This document shows, in pieces, positions 50,444 through 61,236 of a stretch of DNA of 64,000 nucleotides (its first letter is position 1; every line of letters starts with the position of its first letter). The DNA lies in the NCBI GenBank assembly GCA_052148435.1, contig JBKQIF010000132.1, forward strand, positions 1-64,000, given 5' to 3'. Source of the stretch: JBEKYD01 sp052148435 (lineage in GTDB: Bacteria; Acidobacteriota; Terriglobia; Bryobacterales; Bryobacteraceae). Position numbers and translations under genes: made by a program. Below the pieces are notes generated by a model. The model did no database searches, was not told the DNA's origin, and saw only the letters and a program-made list of their open reading frames with translations.

Positions 50444-51034
50444 CTAGGTCCGGCGGCGGCGGAGCCAGGCGGCGCCCACCAGAGCGACGCCTGTCAGCAT
50501 AACGGTGGCAGGCTCCGGCGTGGAACTGCCCGCCGATCCTCCCTCGCTGTTCAGGGAGCGGATCTGACTCTGGTAGGGGGCGTCTTCGGAGCTGTACTGG
50601 CCGCCGACGGTCCCGACCCACAGGCTGGTGGGATCCGTTCCCAGCCAGTCCAGGTAGATCGTGTATCCAAGATAGGGGCTGGAAGCCAGGGACATCTCCA
50701 ACTCGTTTGCGGGAGCGCCCAAATTCTGGGCGGCGTCGAAATCCTCGAAGGAGACGGTGTTGGCATATCCTGAAACATTGTAAAGGTAAGTCTGCCCGAG
50801 GAACCCATCGCTGGTTCCGTTCCCGGTGACGACATCGGCGGATACCAGCGATATTGGCGCTCCGGTAATGTCGTTGTAGTCGACGGTGAAAGTCCCCGAG
50901 AGAGACCCCCCGTCGTTCCAGGACGCCCCGGTCCACGTAAGCGTCAGTGTGGCTGCCATAGCCGGCAGGGTAGTGGCAAGCAGCGCAACCCCCAGCGCTA
51001 TCAGAAGCCTTCCGGCTGCACGCGTCAATTTCAT
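50444..51034 (-). CDS. PEP-CTERM sorting-domain protein
   Basis: 196 residues. A signal peptide (about 1-27; LLIALGVALLATTLPAMA) is followed by a beta-rich body. The C-terminal sorting signal at 171-196 is S-T-P-E-P-A-T, a hydrophobic helix, then R-R-R-R. PEP-CTERM proteins are cut and anchored or released by exosortase (EpsH family), typically with extracellular polysaccharide. The exosortase is not in this window. The body has no recognised enzymatic motif. Confidence 0.9.
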   Translation of the reverse strand: MKLTRAAGRLLIALGVALLATTLPAMAATLTLTWTGASWNDGGSLSGTFTVDYNDITGAPISLVSADVVTGNGTSDGFLGQTYLYNVSGYANTVSFEDFDAAQNLGAPANELEMSLASSPYLGYTIYLDWLGTDPTSLWVGTVGGQYSSEDAPYQSQIRSLNSEGGSAGSSTPEPATVMLTGVALVGAAWLRRRRT

Positions 51035-51308
51035 TTATTTTCCCTGAAAACGTGTTTAGCCTCGCAAACGGCAATGCAGGCACGTATCCACTCGTATACA
51101 TCGGCCGCGCCGAGAGTTTTTCTACGAAAAAGATTTTCATGTCTTTTGGTGCGTTAGACGTTCTGGCATTGGCCGGTTTGAAATGGCTACGCGGCGGGTT
51201 ACCCGCGGGTGCCCGCCCAGCGTCGAGAAATGGCTCTCGACAGCGGCGTTCTCCACCGGCGAAAGCGCCTGCTCAGCCCCAGCCGATGCGCGTCGTGTAC
51301 ACTAAAAT

Positions 51309-52304
<996 letters not shown>

Positions 52305-52312
52305 GGAAGCGT

Positions 52313-53197
52313 ATGGCCGCCGAGCCGATGCTCAATCGGGAGTTTCTGGAGAAACTGGAGCGCCTGACCATCCTATGGCAGAAATCGTTCGCCGGGCTGG
52401 TCGGCGGTCATAACCTGTCGCGCCTGGCCGGCCCGGGCCAGGAGTTTCTGGACCACCGTAATTTTCATAACGGAGACGATCTGCGGGCGGTGAACTGGCG
52501 CGCGTACCTGCGCCTGGAAAAGCTGTTTCTGAAGATGTTCCAGACCGAGCCGCGAGTGCCGCTGCGCATGCTGGTGGATACCAGCGACTCCATGCTGGCG
52601 TACGGAGGCGGCAAATTCGAGTACGCACGCCGCCTGGCCGCGGCCCTATGCTACGTGGGGCTGGTACGCCTCGACAGCATCGAGGTGCACGGTTTCACCC
52701 GCCGGATTTCGAAGCGCGTGATTTCGAGCGGCGGCCGGCACCGCTTTCCGGGAGTGATGGACGCCATCGCCGCGATACCCTCCGGCGGAGCCACCGACTA
52801 CCACGCCATGGTGCGCGAATTCATCGGATCGTACCCGCAGCGCGGGCTGGTGATCGTGATTTCCGATTTTCTGGACGACCGCGGCTGCGAGCGCGCGCTG
52901 GAGTACCTTTCGGATTTCGGCCACGAGCTGATGCTGCTGCAGGTGTGGGCGCCGGAGGATCGCACGCCGCCCTGGCTGGGGGAACTGGAATTGCGGGACG
53001 CGGAGACGGGGGACCATCTGAAGCTCGATTTCGACGAGGCCGCGCGCACCCGTTACACCCGGGCTTTCGACGAATTCTCCCAAGGCATACAGACCGTGGC
53101 CTTGCGCAGCGGGGGCCGCTATGCGGGGCTCACCACCGATCAACCGCTGGAGGAGGTGGTGTTCGGCGAGCTGATCCGCGCGCGGGGGATCGCGTGA
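52313..53197 (+). CDS. DUF58 protein with vWA-like fold
   Basis: 294 residues. DUF58 is recognised by GPGQEFLDHRNFHNGDDLRAVNWRAYLR (D-x-R-x-Y/F...D-D-x-R-x-I/V-x-W) near residues 38-66 and then a vWA domain with MIDAS DTSDSM (about 88-93) and the VISDFLDD strand. These are the usual partners of MoxR, starting eight bases after its stop. It has no membrane segment, so it may act as the soluble bridge between the MoxR ATPase and the membrane vWA proteins encoded downstream. Confidence 0.92.
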   Translation: MAAEPMLNREFLEKLERLTILWQKSFAGLVGGHNLSRLAGPGQEFLDHRNFHNGDDLRAVNWRAYLRLEKLFLKMFQTEPRVPLRMLVDTSDSMLAYGGGKFEYARRLAAALCYVGLVRLDSIEVHGFTRRISKRVISSGGRHRFPGVMDAIAAIPSGGATDYHAMVREFIGSYPQRGLVIVISDFLDDRGCERALEYLSDFGHELMLLQVWAPEDRTPPWLGELELRDAETGDHLKLDFDEAARTRYTRAFDEFSQGIQTVALRSGGRYAGLTTDQPLEEVVFGELIRARGIA

Positions 53198-53324
53198 GAG
53201 GGTTGCGCATGCTTCAGCTTGGGCAACGTCGGCGCATGCGCCGGCACGACAAGGCGGAAGGGCCTGCTCCACCATTCAGCATGGCGAGCCAGACGCGTGA
53301 AACGGATATCGGGGGCGGGGCGCC

Positions 53325-55271
53325 ATGTATTTTCTGAACCTGTCCCTGGCGCAGTTCCTGGCCGTGTTCGGATCGGTGGCGGCCGTCTCGGTGGCGCTGT
53401 ATCTTCTGGACCGTTCGCGCCGCCGGCAGGTGGTTTCGACGCTGCGTTTCTGGGTAGCGGCGGAGCAACCGGCCGCCGCGGCGCGGCGGCACCATATCCA
53501 GCAGCCATGGTCGCTGGTGCTGCAGTTGCTCGGCATGGCGCTGCTGCTGCTGGCCATCGCGCAGTTGCGATTGGGCACGCCCGCCGCGGCCGGCCGCGAC
53601 CACTTGTTGGTGCTCGACACTTCGGCCTGGATGGCGGCCCGTTCCGGCAATCATACGTTGATGGACGTGGCCCGCCTGCGCGCCATCCAATACGTGCGTT
53701 CCCTGCCCCGCCGCGACCGCGTGATGCTGGTGCGCGCCGACGGCCTGGCCACGCCGGCAACATCTTTCGAGGCGGACCGCGCCAAGCTGGAGGCTGCCAT
53801 CCGCGCGTCCGAGCCTTCCTCCACCGCGCTGCACCTGCCGCAGGCGCTGGCTTTCGCCCAGCACGTTCTGAGTCAGGACGGGCGCAATAGGGGCGAAATC
53901 GCCTTCGCCGGCTCCAACCGCACCGTAGATCCGGACGCCGGCGCCGCTCCTCCCCCCAATCTGCGCGCGCTGCTGGTGAACGACCCGGTGGACAACTGCG
54001 GCCTGCGCAAAATCGGCCTGCGCCGCTCGGCCGCCGACCCGGACGTGTGGGAGATCTTCGTTTCGGCCCGCAACTATAGCGCGTCGGGCGATCGTTCCGT
54101 CATCGTATCGGTGGATTTCGGGCCACCGCAGGCGGCCACGCGGGTACCGGTGGGGAGCCGCCGGCTGGCGCTCAGCCCCGGCTCCGATGGCGAGGCCGAC
54201 TTCACCTGGCGCACCTCGGCGGCGGGAATTCTGGGCGTGACCCTGACCCCGCACGATGCCTTTCCCGAAGACGACCACGTGGAGCTGGAACTGCCCGCGC
54301 AGCCGACCCTGGCGGTGACGGTCTATTCCGCGGAGCCGGACTTGCTGCGGCCAGTGTTGTCCTCGCTGCCGCACGTGGTGGCGAGCTACCGCAAGCCGGA
54401 AGAATATCGCTCCACCGGCGGCGGCCTGGTGATCCTGGACCGATTTGCGCCCGCCGAGCGGCCGCACACCGACTCCGTATGGATCGATCCGCCCGCCGCC
54501 GGTTCGCCGGTGCTCATTCGCACTCACGTGCAAAATGTTCCGTTTGCCCGCTGGGACGGCGGCGATCCGCTCTCGGCGGGGATGCGCGCCAAGGATTTCC
54601 GGTTGGACCACGCTTCGGTTTTCCAAGCTGCCGCCGGCGACGTGCGCATCGGCGAGGTGGAAGCCGGCCCGGTGGTGGTGGCGCGGCCGGGCAAGCCCAA
54701 GATCGCCGTGCTTGGATTTCATCCCGGACGCACCGGCATGCGCTATACACTGGCCACGCCGCTGCTGTTTGCCAACCTGGTGCGCTGGGTGTCGCCGGAG
54801 ATTTTCCGGCGCTCGGAATTCAGCGCCGCCAGCGTGGGCGCGATCCAGCTCGTGCTGGACCGGGCCGGGCCGCGGCCCGCCGCGGAAGACGTGAAAGCCA
54901 CCGCGGATGATGGAAAAGCCGTGCCCTTCACGCTCACGGACCGGACCGTGAGCCTCTTTGCGGGGGCGCCCGGCATCGTGCGCGTGGTGGCCAACGACCG
55001 GGAATACGATTACTCCCTGACGCTGCCGGAGTTGGCCGACACGCGCTGGACGCCGCCCTCCACCGCGCGCCGCGGATTGCCCCATTTTGCCGCCGCGGCG
55101 GAACGGGTGAGCGACATCTGGCCCTGGCTGGCGTTTTTGGGCGGCGTCGCGCTCTTGGCCGAATATCTGTTGTTCGCCCGTTTCCGCCGCCGCGCCGCGG
55201 CGCGGCCGGTGCCGATCGCGGCGCGCTCACAGGAAACGCGAAGCGGACGGCCCGCGGAGGTCCGGCGATGA
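53325..55271 (+). CDS. BatA-like membrane protein with degenerate vWA domain
   Basis: 648 residues. The N-terminal segment YFLNLSLAQFLAVFGSVAAVSVALYLLDRSRRR with a second helix at about 63-83 is the BatA (aerotolerance-type) N-terminal region. A vWA-like domain follows (about 92-210), but its MIDAS reads D-T-S-A-W instead of D-x-S-x-S, so metal binding may be lost. A long periplasmic-type region and a C-terminal membrane helix (about 600-620) end the protein. The four-base overlap (ATGA) with the next gene shows coupling. It is membrane-bound and probably the target or scaffold of the MoxR system. Confidence 0.87.
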   Translation: MYFLNLSLAQFLAVFGSVAAVSVALYLLDRSRRRQVVSTLRFWVAAEQPAAAARRHHIQQPWSLVLQLLGMALLLLAIAQLRLGTPAAAGRDHLLVLDTSAWMAARSGNHTLMDVARLRAIQYVRSLPRRDRVMLVRADGLATPATSFEADRAKLEAAIRASEPSSTALHLPQALAFAQHVLSQDGRNRGEIAFAGSNRTVDPDAGAAPPPNLRALLVNDPVDNCGLRKIGLRRSAADPDVWEIFVSARNYSASGDRSVIVSVDFGPPQAATRVPVGSRRLALSPGSDGEADFTWRTSAAGILGVTLTPHDAFPEDDHVELELPAQPTLAVTVYSAEPDLLRPVLSSLPHVVASYRKPEEYRSTGGGLVILDRFAPAERPHTDSVWIDPPAAGSPVLIRTHVQNVPFARWDGGDPLSAGMRAKDFRLDHASVFQAAAGDVRIGEVEAGPVVVARPGKPKIAVLGFHPGRTGMRYTLATPLLFANLVRWVSPEIFRRSEFSAASVGAIQLVLDRAGPRPAAEDVKATADDGKAVPFTLTDRTVSLFAGAPGIVRVVANDREYDYSLTLPELADTRWTPPSTARRGLPHFAAAAERVSDIWPWLAFLGGVALLAEYLLFARFRRRAAARPVPIAARSQETRSGRPAEVRR

Positions 55272-57781
55272 GTTTTGCGAGGCCTTGGCTCTTGATCTTC
55301 GCGCTGGCGCCGGTCTGCTGGGCCGTCTGGGATTGGCGCAACTCCACGCGGCGTTTGGCGTTGGCGCTGAAGGCCGCTTCGCTGGTGGCCATCCTGCTGG
55401 CCCTGGCCGAGCCCACCATCCACGTGGTGGAGAGCAAGGTTGCGGTGGCCCTGCTGACCGATACTTCCGCCAGCCTGACGCCCGCCGATCTGCGCACCGA
55501 ATCGGTTCTCGCCGACATGCTGGAGCGCGCTCGCGGCCGCCACTCGATGCGCGTGATTCCCTTCGCCCGTAGCACGCGTAGCGCCACTGGCGCGGAGCAC
55601 GGCAAGCGCGGATGGCAGTTGGAATATACCGCCGGCGCCGGCGGCCGGGCCACCGATCTGGAATCCGCCATCCGCGATGGCGAAGCGAGCCTGCCGGCGG
55701 GACTGGTGCCGCGGCTGCTGCTGGTTTCCGACGGCAACGCCAACCTCGGCAGCGTGGCCCGTGCCATCTGGCAGGCACAACAGTTGGGCATTCCAATCGA
55801 TACCGTGCCGCTGGCCGGCCGTGCCAAGCCGCAACTATTGCTGGATTCGGTGGGCGTTCCCGGCCAGGTCTTCAGCGGAGAACGCTTCCCTGTGGAGATC
55901 ACCCTGGAATCGCCCGCCGCGGCGGATGCCACCGTGGAACTCACGGCCGATGGGCGCACGATCGGCTCCAGCGCAGTCGCGCTCGAGCGCGGCGTCAACC
56001 ACCTGCGCCTCGATGCCAGCGTGAACTCGGCGGGCGCGATTGCGCTGGCGGGAAGGATCGCCGCCGCCGGCCTGGGCGAAACGCGTTTCGAAAACGCGGT
56101 GACGCTGCGCGGCCCGCGGGCGCTGGTGGTTTCCCGCGATCCCGCCGCCAGTGAAACTCACCTGGCGCACACTCTTGAGGCCAATCAGTTCACCATTGAT
56201 CGCGCCCCCGATGGCGTACCGGAAAAGCTCGACGGCTACCAGCTCGTGGTGGTGAACAACTGGGACATGCAACAGATTCCGGCGGCGCGCCAAGCGGCCC
56301 TGGAACAGTATGTGAAGCGCGGCGGCGGCCTGGTGTGGATCGCCGGTGAGCGCAACGTCTACGTGGATAAGCAGGGGCGGGAAGAAGATCCGCTGGAGCG
56401 TACCCTGCCCGCCCGCCTGTCCCCACCGCGTTCGCCCGAAGGCACGGCGGTGGTGCTGATCATCGACAAGTCTTCCTCCATGGAAGGCCGCAAGATCGAG
56501 CTGGCCCGCCTGGCCGCCATCGGCGTGGTCGAAAACCTTCGCCCCATCGATTCGGTGGGCGTGCTGATCTTCGATAATTCCTTCGAATGGGCGGTTCCCA
56601 TCCGCAAAGCCGAAGACCGCGCCTCCATCAAGCGCCTCATCTCCGGCATCACGCCCGATGGCGGCACGCAGATCGCGCCGGCCCTCACCGAAGCCTACCA
56701 GAAGGTCATGCCGGTGGGCGCCGCCTACAAGCACATCGTGCTGCTGACCGATGGAATCTCCGAAGAGGGCGACAGCCTCGCGCTCTCCAAGCAGGCCTTG
56801 GCCAACCACGTCACGATTTCCACCGTGGGGCTGGGGCAGGACGTGAATCGCGCCTTTCTGGAGCGGGTGGCGGACACGGCCGAAGGCAAGTCTTACTTTC
56901 TGAACGACCCGGCCGGGCTGGAGCAGCTTCTGCTGCGCGACGTGGAGGAACACACCGGCATGACGGCGATCGAGAAATTGCTGACTCCGAAAATCCTGGA
57001 GCAGGCCGAGGTGCTGAACGGCGTCGATATGGCCCACGCGCCGGCGCTGCGCGGCTACGTGCGGTTTCAGGCGCGCCCCACGGCCGAGACGATTCTCGAA
57101 GCCGACCGTGGCGATCCGCTGCTGGTACGCTGGCAATACGGCCTCGGCCGCGCGGCCGTATTCACTTCCGACGCCAAGAACCGGTGGGCTTCGGGCTGGG
57201 TGGAATGGCCCGGATTCGATCGCTTCTGGGCCAACATCTTCCACGACCTGTTGCCGCATGCGCCGGAGAGCGAAACGCTGGCCGATTTCGATCCGGCCGC
57301 GGGTGACCTGGTGGTGGACTACCGGTTCTCGAACAATGTGGAGGAGCCGGCCGCGATTCCCGATATCTTCGTGCTCGGCCCGGGCGGTTTCGAGGCGCCG
57401 CTCAAGGTGGGCAAGGTAGCGGCCGGCCACTACCGTGGGCGCCTCGCGATCGGCTCCAACCAGGGCTTGTTCCGCATTCGTCCGCTGGCCGATTCCCGAG
57501 CCTTCCCCGAAGTCGGGTTCTACCGTCAGGAAGACGAGATGACCGAATACGGGAACAACCAGAGCCTCCTTCGCCAGATCGCCTCAGCCACCGGAGGACG
57601 CTTCCAGCCCTCCCCGCGCCAGGTCTTCGACGCCGGCGGCCGCGGCGTCCACTCGACCATGCGGCTCTGGCCGGGGCTGCTGGTCCTGGCCGCCGCCTTG
57701 AACCTGATCGAACTGCTTCTGAGAAAGTGGAAAGGCCTGCTCGAAACCGTCGGCCTCAGGCCGCGCGCGCTGACAGCGTAG
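55268..57781 (+). CDS. Membrane vWA protein with glutamine-amidotransferase-like fold
   Basis: 837 residues. Two N-terminal helices (about 7-20 and 33-50) and one near the C-terminus (about 797-817) anchor it. It carries a first, incomplete vWA-like domain (about 58-180; LLTDTSASLTP). A class I amidotransferase-like segment (about 280-370; QLVVVNNWDMQQIP, YVKRGGGLVWIAG) lacks an obvious nucleophile Cys. A complete vWA domain (about 395-560; MIDAS DKSSSM) and a beta-rich end follow. This layout is common at the end of MoxR-DUF58 operons; the biochemical role is unknown. Confidence 0.88.
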   Translation: MSFARPWLLIFALAPVCWAVWDWRNSTRRLALALKAASLVAILLALAEPTIHVVESKVAVALLTDTSASLTPADLRTESVLADMLERARGRHSMRVIPFARSTRSATGAEHGKRGWQLEYTAGAGGRATDLESAIRDGEASLPAGLVPRLLLVSDGNANLGSVARAIWQAQQLGIPIDTVPLAGRAKPQLLLDSVGVPGQVFSGERFPVEITLESPAAADATVELTADGRTIGSSAVALERGVNHLRLDASVNSAGAIALAGRIAAAGLGETRFENAVTLRGPRALVVSRDPAASETHLAHTLEANQFTIDRAPDGVPEKLDGYQLVVVNNWDMQQIPAARQAALEQYVKRGGGLVWIAGERNVYVDKQGREEDPLERTLPARLSPPRSPEGTAVVLIIDKSSSMEGRKIELARLAAIGVVENLRPIDSVGVLIFDNSFEWAVPIRKAEDRASIKRLISGITPDGGTQIAPALTEAYQKVMPVGAAYKHIVLLTDGISEEGDSLALSKQALANHVTISTVGLGQDVNRAFLERVADTAEGKSYFLNDPAGLEQLLLRDVEEHTGMTAIEKLLTPKILEQAEVLNGVDMAHAPALRGYVRFQARPTAETILEADRGDPLLVRWQYGLGRAAVFTSDAKNRWASGWVEWPGFDRFWANIFHDLLPHAPESETLADFDPAAGDLVVDYRFSNNVEEPAAIPDIFVLGPGGFEAPLKVGKVAAGHYRGRLAIGSNQGLFRIRPLADSRAFPEVGFYRQEDEMTEYGNNQSLLRQIASATGGRFQPSPRQVFDAGGRGVHSTMRLWPGLLVLAAALNLIELLLRKWKGLLETVGLRPRALTA

Positions 57782-58127
57782 GAAGGGTCGGTGTCTCCGA
57801 TTTTCGCCCATCGACGGCCCTGTACCGGCGCCCGGCGAAATCATGCCACAATGCCCCTTAAGCTTTTTTCTGCGTTAGACCAACCCGCAAGACCGCGAAC
57901 AGAAAATGAAAATGAAGAGGACGGCTCCCTGAACTACGGTTCGCTAGCGCGGGTTTGCCACGGAGACCTGTAACTGCCGGGTCTATCGGGAGGAGTAAGT
58001 GGCAGAGCCGGAAAACCCGAGTGTCATGGCGCCTTCGTTTCTGGTGGACAGTTTGCTCAAACTCAGGAAACGGTTTGACGCGAGGTAGAATGAGCTTGCA
58101 ATAACCTACAAGGTTGAGGAGCGGCTG
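57782..58127. other. Intergenic region before the pectate-lyase-like gene
   Basis: No established gene. A 29-codon ORF (57999-58088, GTG start after GGGAGGAG) is preceded by a good ribosome site, and may be a leader peptide or a remnant. Otherwise the only signal is the GAGGAG ribosome site (about 58116-58121) of the next gene. Confidence 0.4.
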
Positions 58128-61100
58128 GTGCGAGAACTCATAGTGCTCGGAATCGTTTTGCTGGCAAGCGGTTTGCCTTCCCGTGGGGCATCGTTTTACC
58201 CTGCGCGGCTGGACGATCCCAAGGCCGTTTACCTGGCGCCGGATGAGTTTGGGGCTAAGGGCGACGGCATTGCCGACGATAGCGCGGCGGTTCAGGCCGC
58301 GGTCGACAGAGTCCAGGAAACAACCCGCGAGGGTATCCTTTTGATTCGGGAGGGCCGCTATCGAGTCACACGAACCATCTACGTCTGGCCCGGCGTGCGG
58401 CTGATCGGGTATGGCGGGAAACGTCCGGTATTCGTGCTGGCGGACAAGACCCCGGGGTTCCAGCAGGGAATCGGTTGCATGTTTTTCTTCGCGGGGGGAC
58501 GGAGACAGAACGGTGCGGCGTCCGGGGGCTGGGGCTACCGGGCGCCCCCGCCGCCGCCCGGAACGGTTCCGCCGAATCCTGCCATCGTCGATGCCAACCC
58601 CGGCACTTTCTATTCCGCCATGAGCAATATCGATTTCGAGATCGGCGCCGATGATGCGGCGGCCGTCGGAATCCGCTTTCACGTTGCCCAGCATGGCTAT
58701 CTGGCTCACATGGATTTCCAGATCGGCTCCGGCCTGGCCGCTATCGAGGACGCGGGCAACGAGGCCGAGGACCTGCATTTTCACGGCGGCCGGTATGGCA
58801 TCCTCACCCGCAAGCCGTCGGCTGCCTGGCAATTCACGTTGATCGACTCGACCTTCGAAGGTCAGCGGGAGGCGGCGATCCGTGAGAACGAAGCGGGACT
58901 CACTCTGGTCCACGATGACTTCCGGAACGTGCCCACCGCGATCGCCATCGACCCGCATTATTCCGACCAGCTTTGGGTAAAGGACGCGCGGTTCGAGAAC
59001 ATCGGCGGCCCTGCCATACTAATCGGCAATGAAAACAGCCGGATGACTGAGATCAATCTGGAAAACATCGTCTGCCGCCAGGTGCCCGTATTTGCGCGAT
59101 TTCGGGAGAGCGGCCGGCAGCTTGCCGGAGCCGGAGAGACTTACCAGGTGAAAGCCCTCTCGCATGGCCTGACGCTTGCTGCGCCAGGCGCCATCGGCGA
59201 GATCAAGACGAGCTACGATGCCGTGGCGCTGAAGACTCTGCCGCCATCCACACCGAATGCGATCCGGGGATTGCCGCCGATCGCCGAATGGGTGAATCTG
59301 CGGGCCCTCGGCGCCAAGGGCGATGGCTCGACCGATGAGACCGCTCTGATTCAAAAGGCTATCGCGGAGCATCGCGTCATTTACATTCCTTCCGGCCACT
59401 ACATCGTCAGCGACACTCTGACGCTGCGTCCGGACAGCGTGCTGATCGGGCTTCATCCGGACCAGACTCAGATCGATCTTCTCGATTCCACGCCGGGATT
59501 TCAGGGACCGGGCGCGCCCCGGCCGCTGCTGGAGTCTCCCCGCGGCGGAGACGACATTGTGACCGGCATCGGTCTCTACACCGGCGGTATCAACAGCCGG
59601 GCCGTGGCCGCGCTGTGGATGGCGGGCAAGGATTCGCTTATGAACGACGTGCGCTTTCTCGGCGGTCACGGGACCACTGGCCCCACCGGCGAGCGGGTGA
59701 ACCCTTATGCCGCCAATTTGTCCTCGGATCCGGATCCACATCGGCGGTGGGATGGGCAGTATGCCAGTCTGTGGATCACGCACGGCGGCGGCGGCACTTT
59801 CGCCAATATCTGGACGCCCTCCACCTTCGCGCAGGCGGGCCTTTATATCTCCGACACAACCACCCCGGGTCATGTCTACGAACTGTCGTCGGAGCATCAT
59901 GTCCGCACCGAAGTCAAAATCGACCACGCCGCCAACTGGGAGATTTACGCATTGCAGACCGAGGGAGAGCGGGAGGAAAGCGCAGCGGCGATTTCGCTCG
60001 AGATCGACCATTCGAAGAACATCACCATCGCGAACTATCACGGCTACCGCGTGGTCAGAAGTTATCACCCGGTTCCCTACGCGGTTCACTTGTATGACTC
60101 GGGCGACATACGGTTCCGGAATGTCCACGTGGATCACAACAGCGCGGCGACCAGATGCGACGAATCCGGCTGCCGCCAGATCACCAGATCGGGCAAAGTC
60201 CCCTTCGAGACCTCGATTGTCGATCAGTCGCATGACGCCGAGGTGCGCGACCGGGAGTTCGCATGGCTGGATGTTCCCGGCAATCGGGGTCCGTCAAGGC
60301 CTCGCGGGCCCTCCGCCGTGCTCGCGCCGGAAGCCTCGGTGGAGAAGCTGTCGGGCGGTTTCTACAACATTTCCGGCGCGGCCGTGGACGCCACCGGCCA
60401 GTTGTATTTCGTGGATGCGCACCAGCAACTCATCTACCGGTGGTCGCCGGAGAGAAAGGACCTCGCGGTGGTCCGCGACAATCCACTCGATCCGGTGAAT
60501 CTCGCCTTCGACAAAGCGGGCGATCTCATTGTTGTATCTTCCGGCGGGAAAGGGTTGACCGTCTATTGCTTCCGTCCGGACGGGCCGGAAGGCCAGATCT
60601 CAGTCCTCGCGCCGGAGCGTTCCACCCAGCGGCCGGGAGCGGCGGCAATCCTGCCGGTGAACTACTGGGTGAACGGCGATTTCACCAATACGCTTTCAAC
60701 CCAGACTTACGAATACACTACTCTGGAGCAGCTCTTCACCAAGGTTGTAACCACCCCGATGCCCTACCAGTACGTCTCTCCGGATGGCACCGTTTTCATT
60801 CCGGGCGACGATGCCTTTGTTCAGGGGCCGCCGTACTTCGGATATAAGTTCGGCTATATCCTGCAGGCGTTCGGCCTGGTGACCGCCGTTCCGGGGAAGC
60901 CATTCTATGTCACCAACGAAGCGGAGCAGAGGACTTACAGTGGCAGCGTGAATGCCGATGGGACTCTTTCCGGGCTAAAGCTGTTTGCGGAGCAAGGGGG
61001 AGAAAGCCTGACCCAGGATAGCGCGGGGAATGTCTATCTCGCCGCCGGACAGGTGTTCGTATACAACTCCGCCGGGAAACCGATCGATATGATTGCGGTA

Positions 61101-61208
61101 CCGGAGCGTCCGCTCGACCTGGTCTTCGGCGGGAAGGATCGCCGCACGCTCTTCATTCTTACCCAATCCTCTCTGTACGCCGTGCGCACGCGGTTTGGCG
61201 GGCTGTAG
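58128..61208 (+). CDS. Double pectate-lyase-type beta-helix protein with propeller tail
   Basis: 1026 residues. A signal peptide (about 1-20) is followed by two right-handed beta-helix units of the Pectate_lyase_3 / GH55 type. Their paired openings are FGAKGDGIADDSAAVQAAVD (near 43-62) and LGAKGDGSTDETALIQKAI (near 390), each with a GxYxVxxTI/L-type strand. From about 725 the chain changes to a six-strand-like propeller (SGAAVDATGQLYFVDAHQQ, VNLAFDKAGDLIVVSSGG, QDSAGNVYLA) of the SMP-30/NHL kind. The GTG at 58128 follows GAGGAG by six bases. Probably a secreted polysaccharide lyase or glucanase; the substrate is unknown. It is followed 28 bases later by a mutarotase-fold gene. Confidence 0.88.
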   Translation: MRELIVLGIVLLASGLPSRGASFYPARLDDPKAVYLAPDEFGAKGDGIADDSAAVQAAVDRVQETTREGILLIREGRYRVTRTIYVWPGVRLIGYGGKRPVFVLADKTPGFQQGIGCMFFFAGGRRQNGAASGGWGYRAPPPPPGTVPPNPAIVDANPGTFYSAMSNIDFEIGADDAAAVGIRFHVAQHGYLAHMDFQIGSGLAAIEDAGNEAEDLHFHGGRYGILTRKPSAAWQFTLIDSTFEGQREAAIRENEAGLTLVHDDFRNVPTAIAIDPHYSDQLWVKDARFENIGGPAILIGNENSRMTEINLENIVCRQVPVFARFRESGRQLAGAGETYQVKALSHGLTLAAPGAIGEIKTSYDAVALKTLPPSTPNAIRGLPPIAEWVNLRALGAKGDGSTDETALIQKAIAEHRVIYIPSGHYIVSDTLTLRPDSVLIGLHPDQTQIDLLDSTPGFQGPGAPRPLLESPRGGDDIVTGIGLYTGGINSRAVAALWMAGKDSLMNDVRFLGGHGTTGPTGERVNPYAANLSSDPDPHRRWDGQYASLWITHGGGGTFANIWTPSTFAQAGLYISDTTTPGHVYELSSEHHVRTEVKIDHAANWEIYALQTEGEREESAAAISLEIDHSKNITIANYHGYRVVRSYHPVPYAVHLYDSGDIRFRNVHVDHNSAATRCDESGCRQITRSGKVPFETSIVDQSHDAEVRDREFAWLDVPGNRGPSRPRGPSAVLAPEASVEKLSGGFYNISGAAVDATGQLYFVDAHQQLIYRWSPERKDLAVVRDNPLDPVNLAFDKAGDLIVVSSGGKGLTVYCFRPDGPEGQISVLAPERSTQRPGAAAILPVNYWVNGDFTNTLSTQTYEYTTLEQLFTKVVTTPMPYQYVSPDGTVFIPGDDAFVQGPPYFGYKFGYILQAFGLVTAVPGKPFYVTNEAEQRTYSGSVNADGTLSGLKLFAEQGGESLTQDSAGNVYLAAGQVFVYNSAGKPIDMIAVPERPLDLVFGGKDRRTLFILTQSSLYAVRTRFGGL

Positions 61209-61236
61209 GCCGCAAGTTCCAATAACGGATTCGCTT

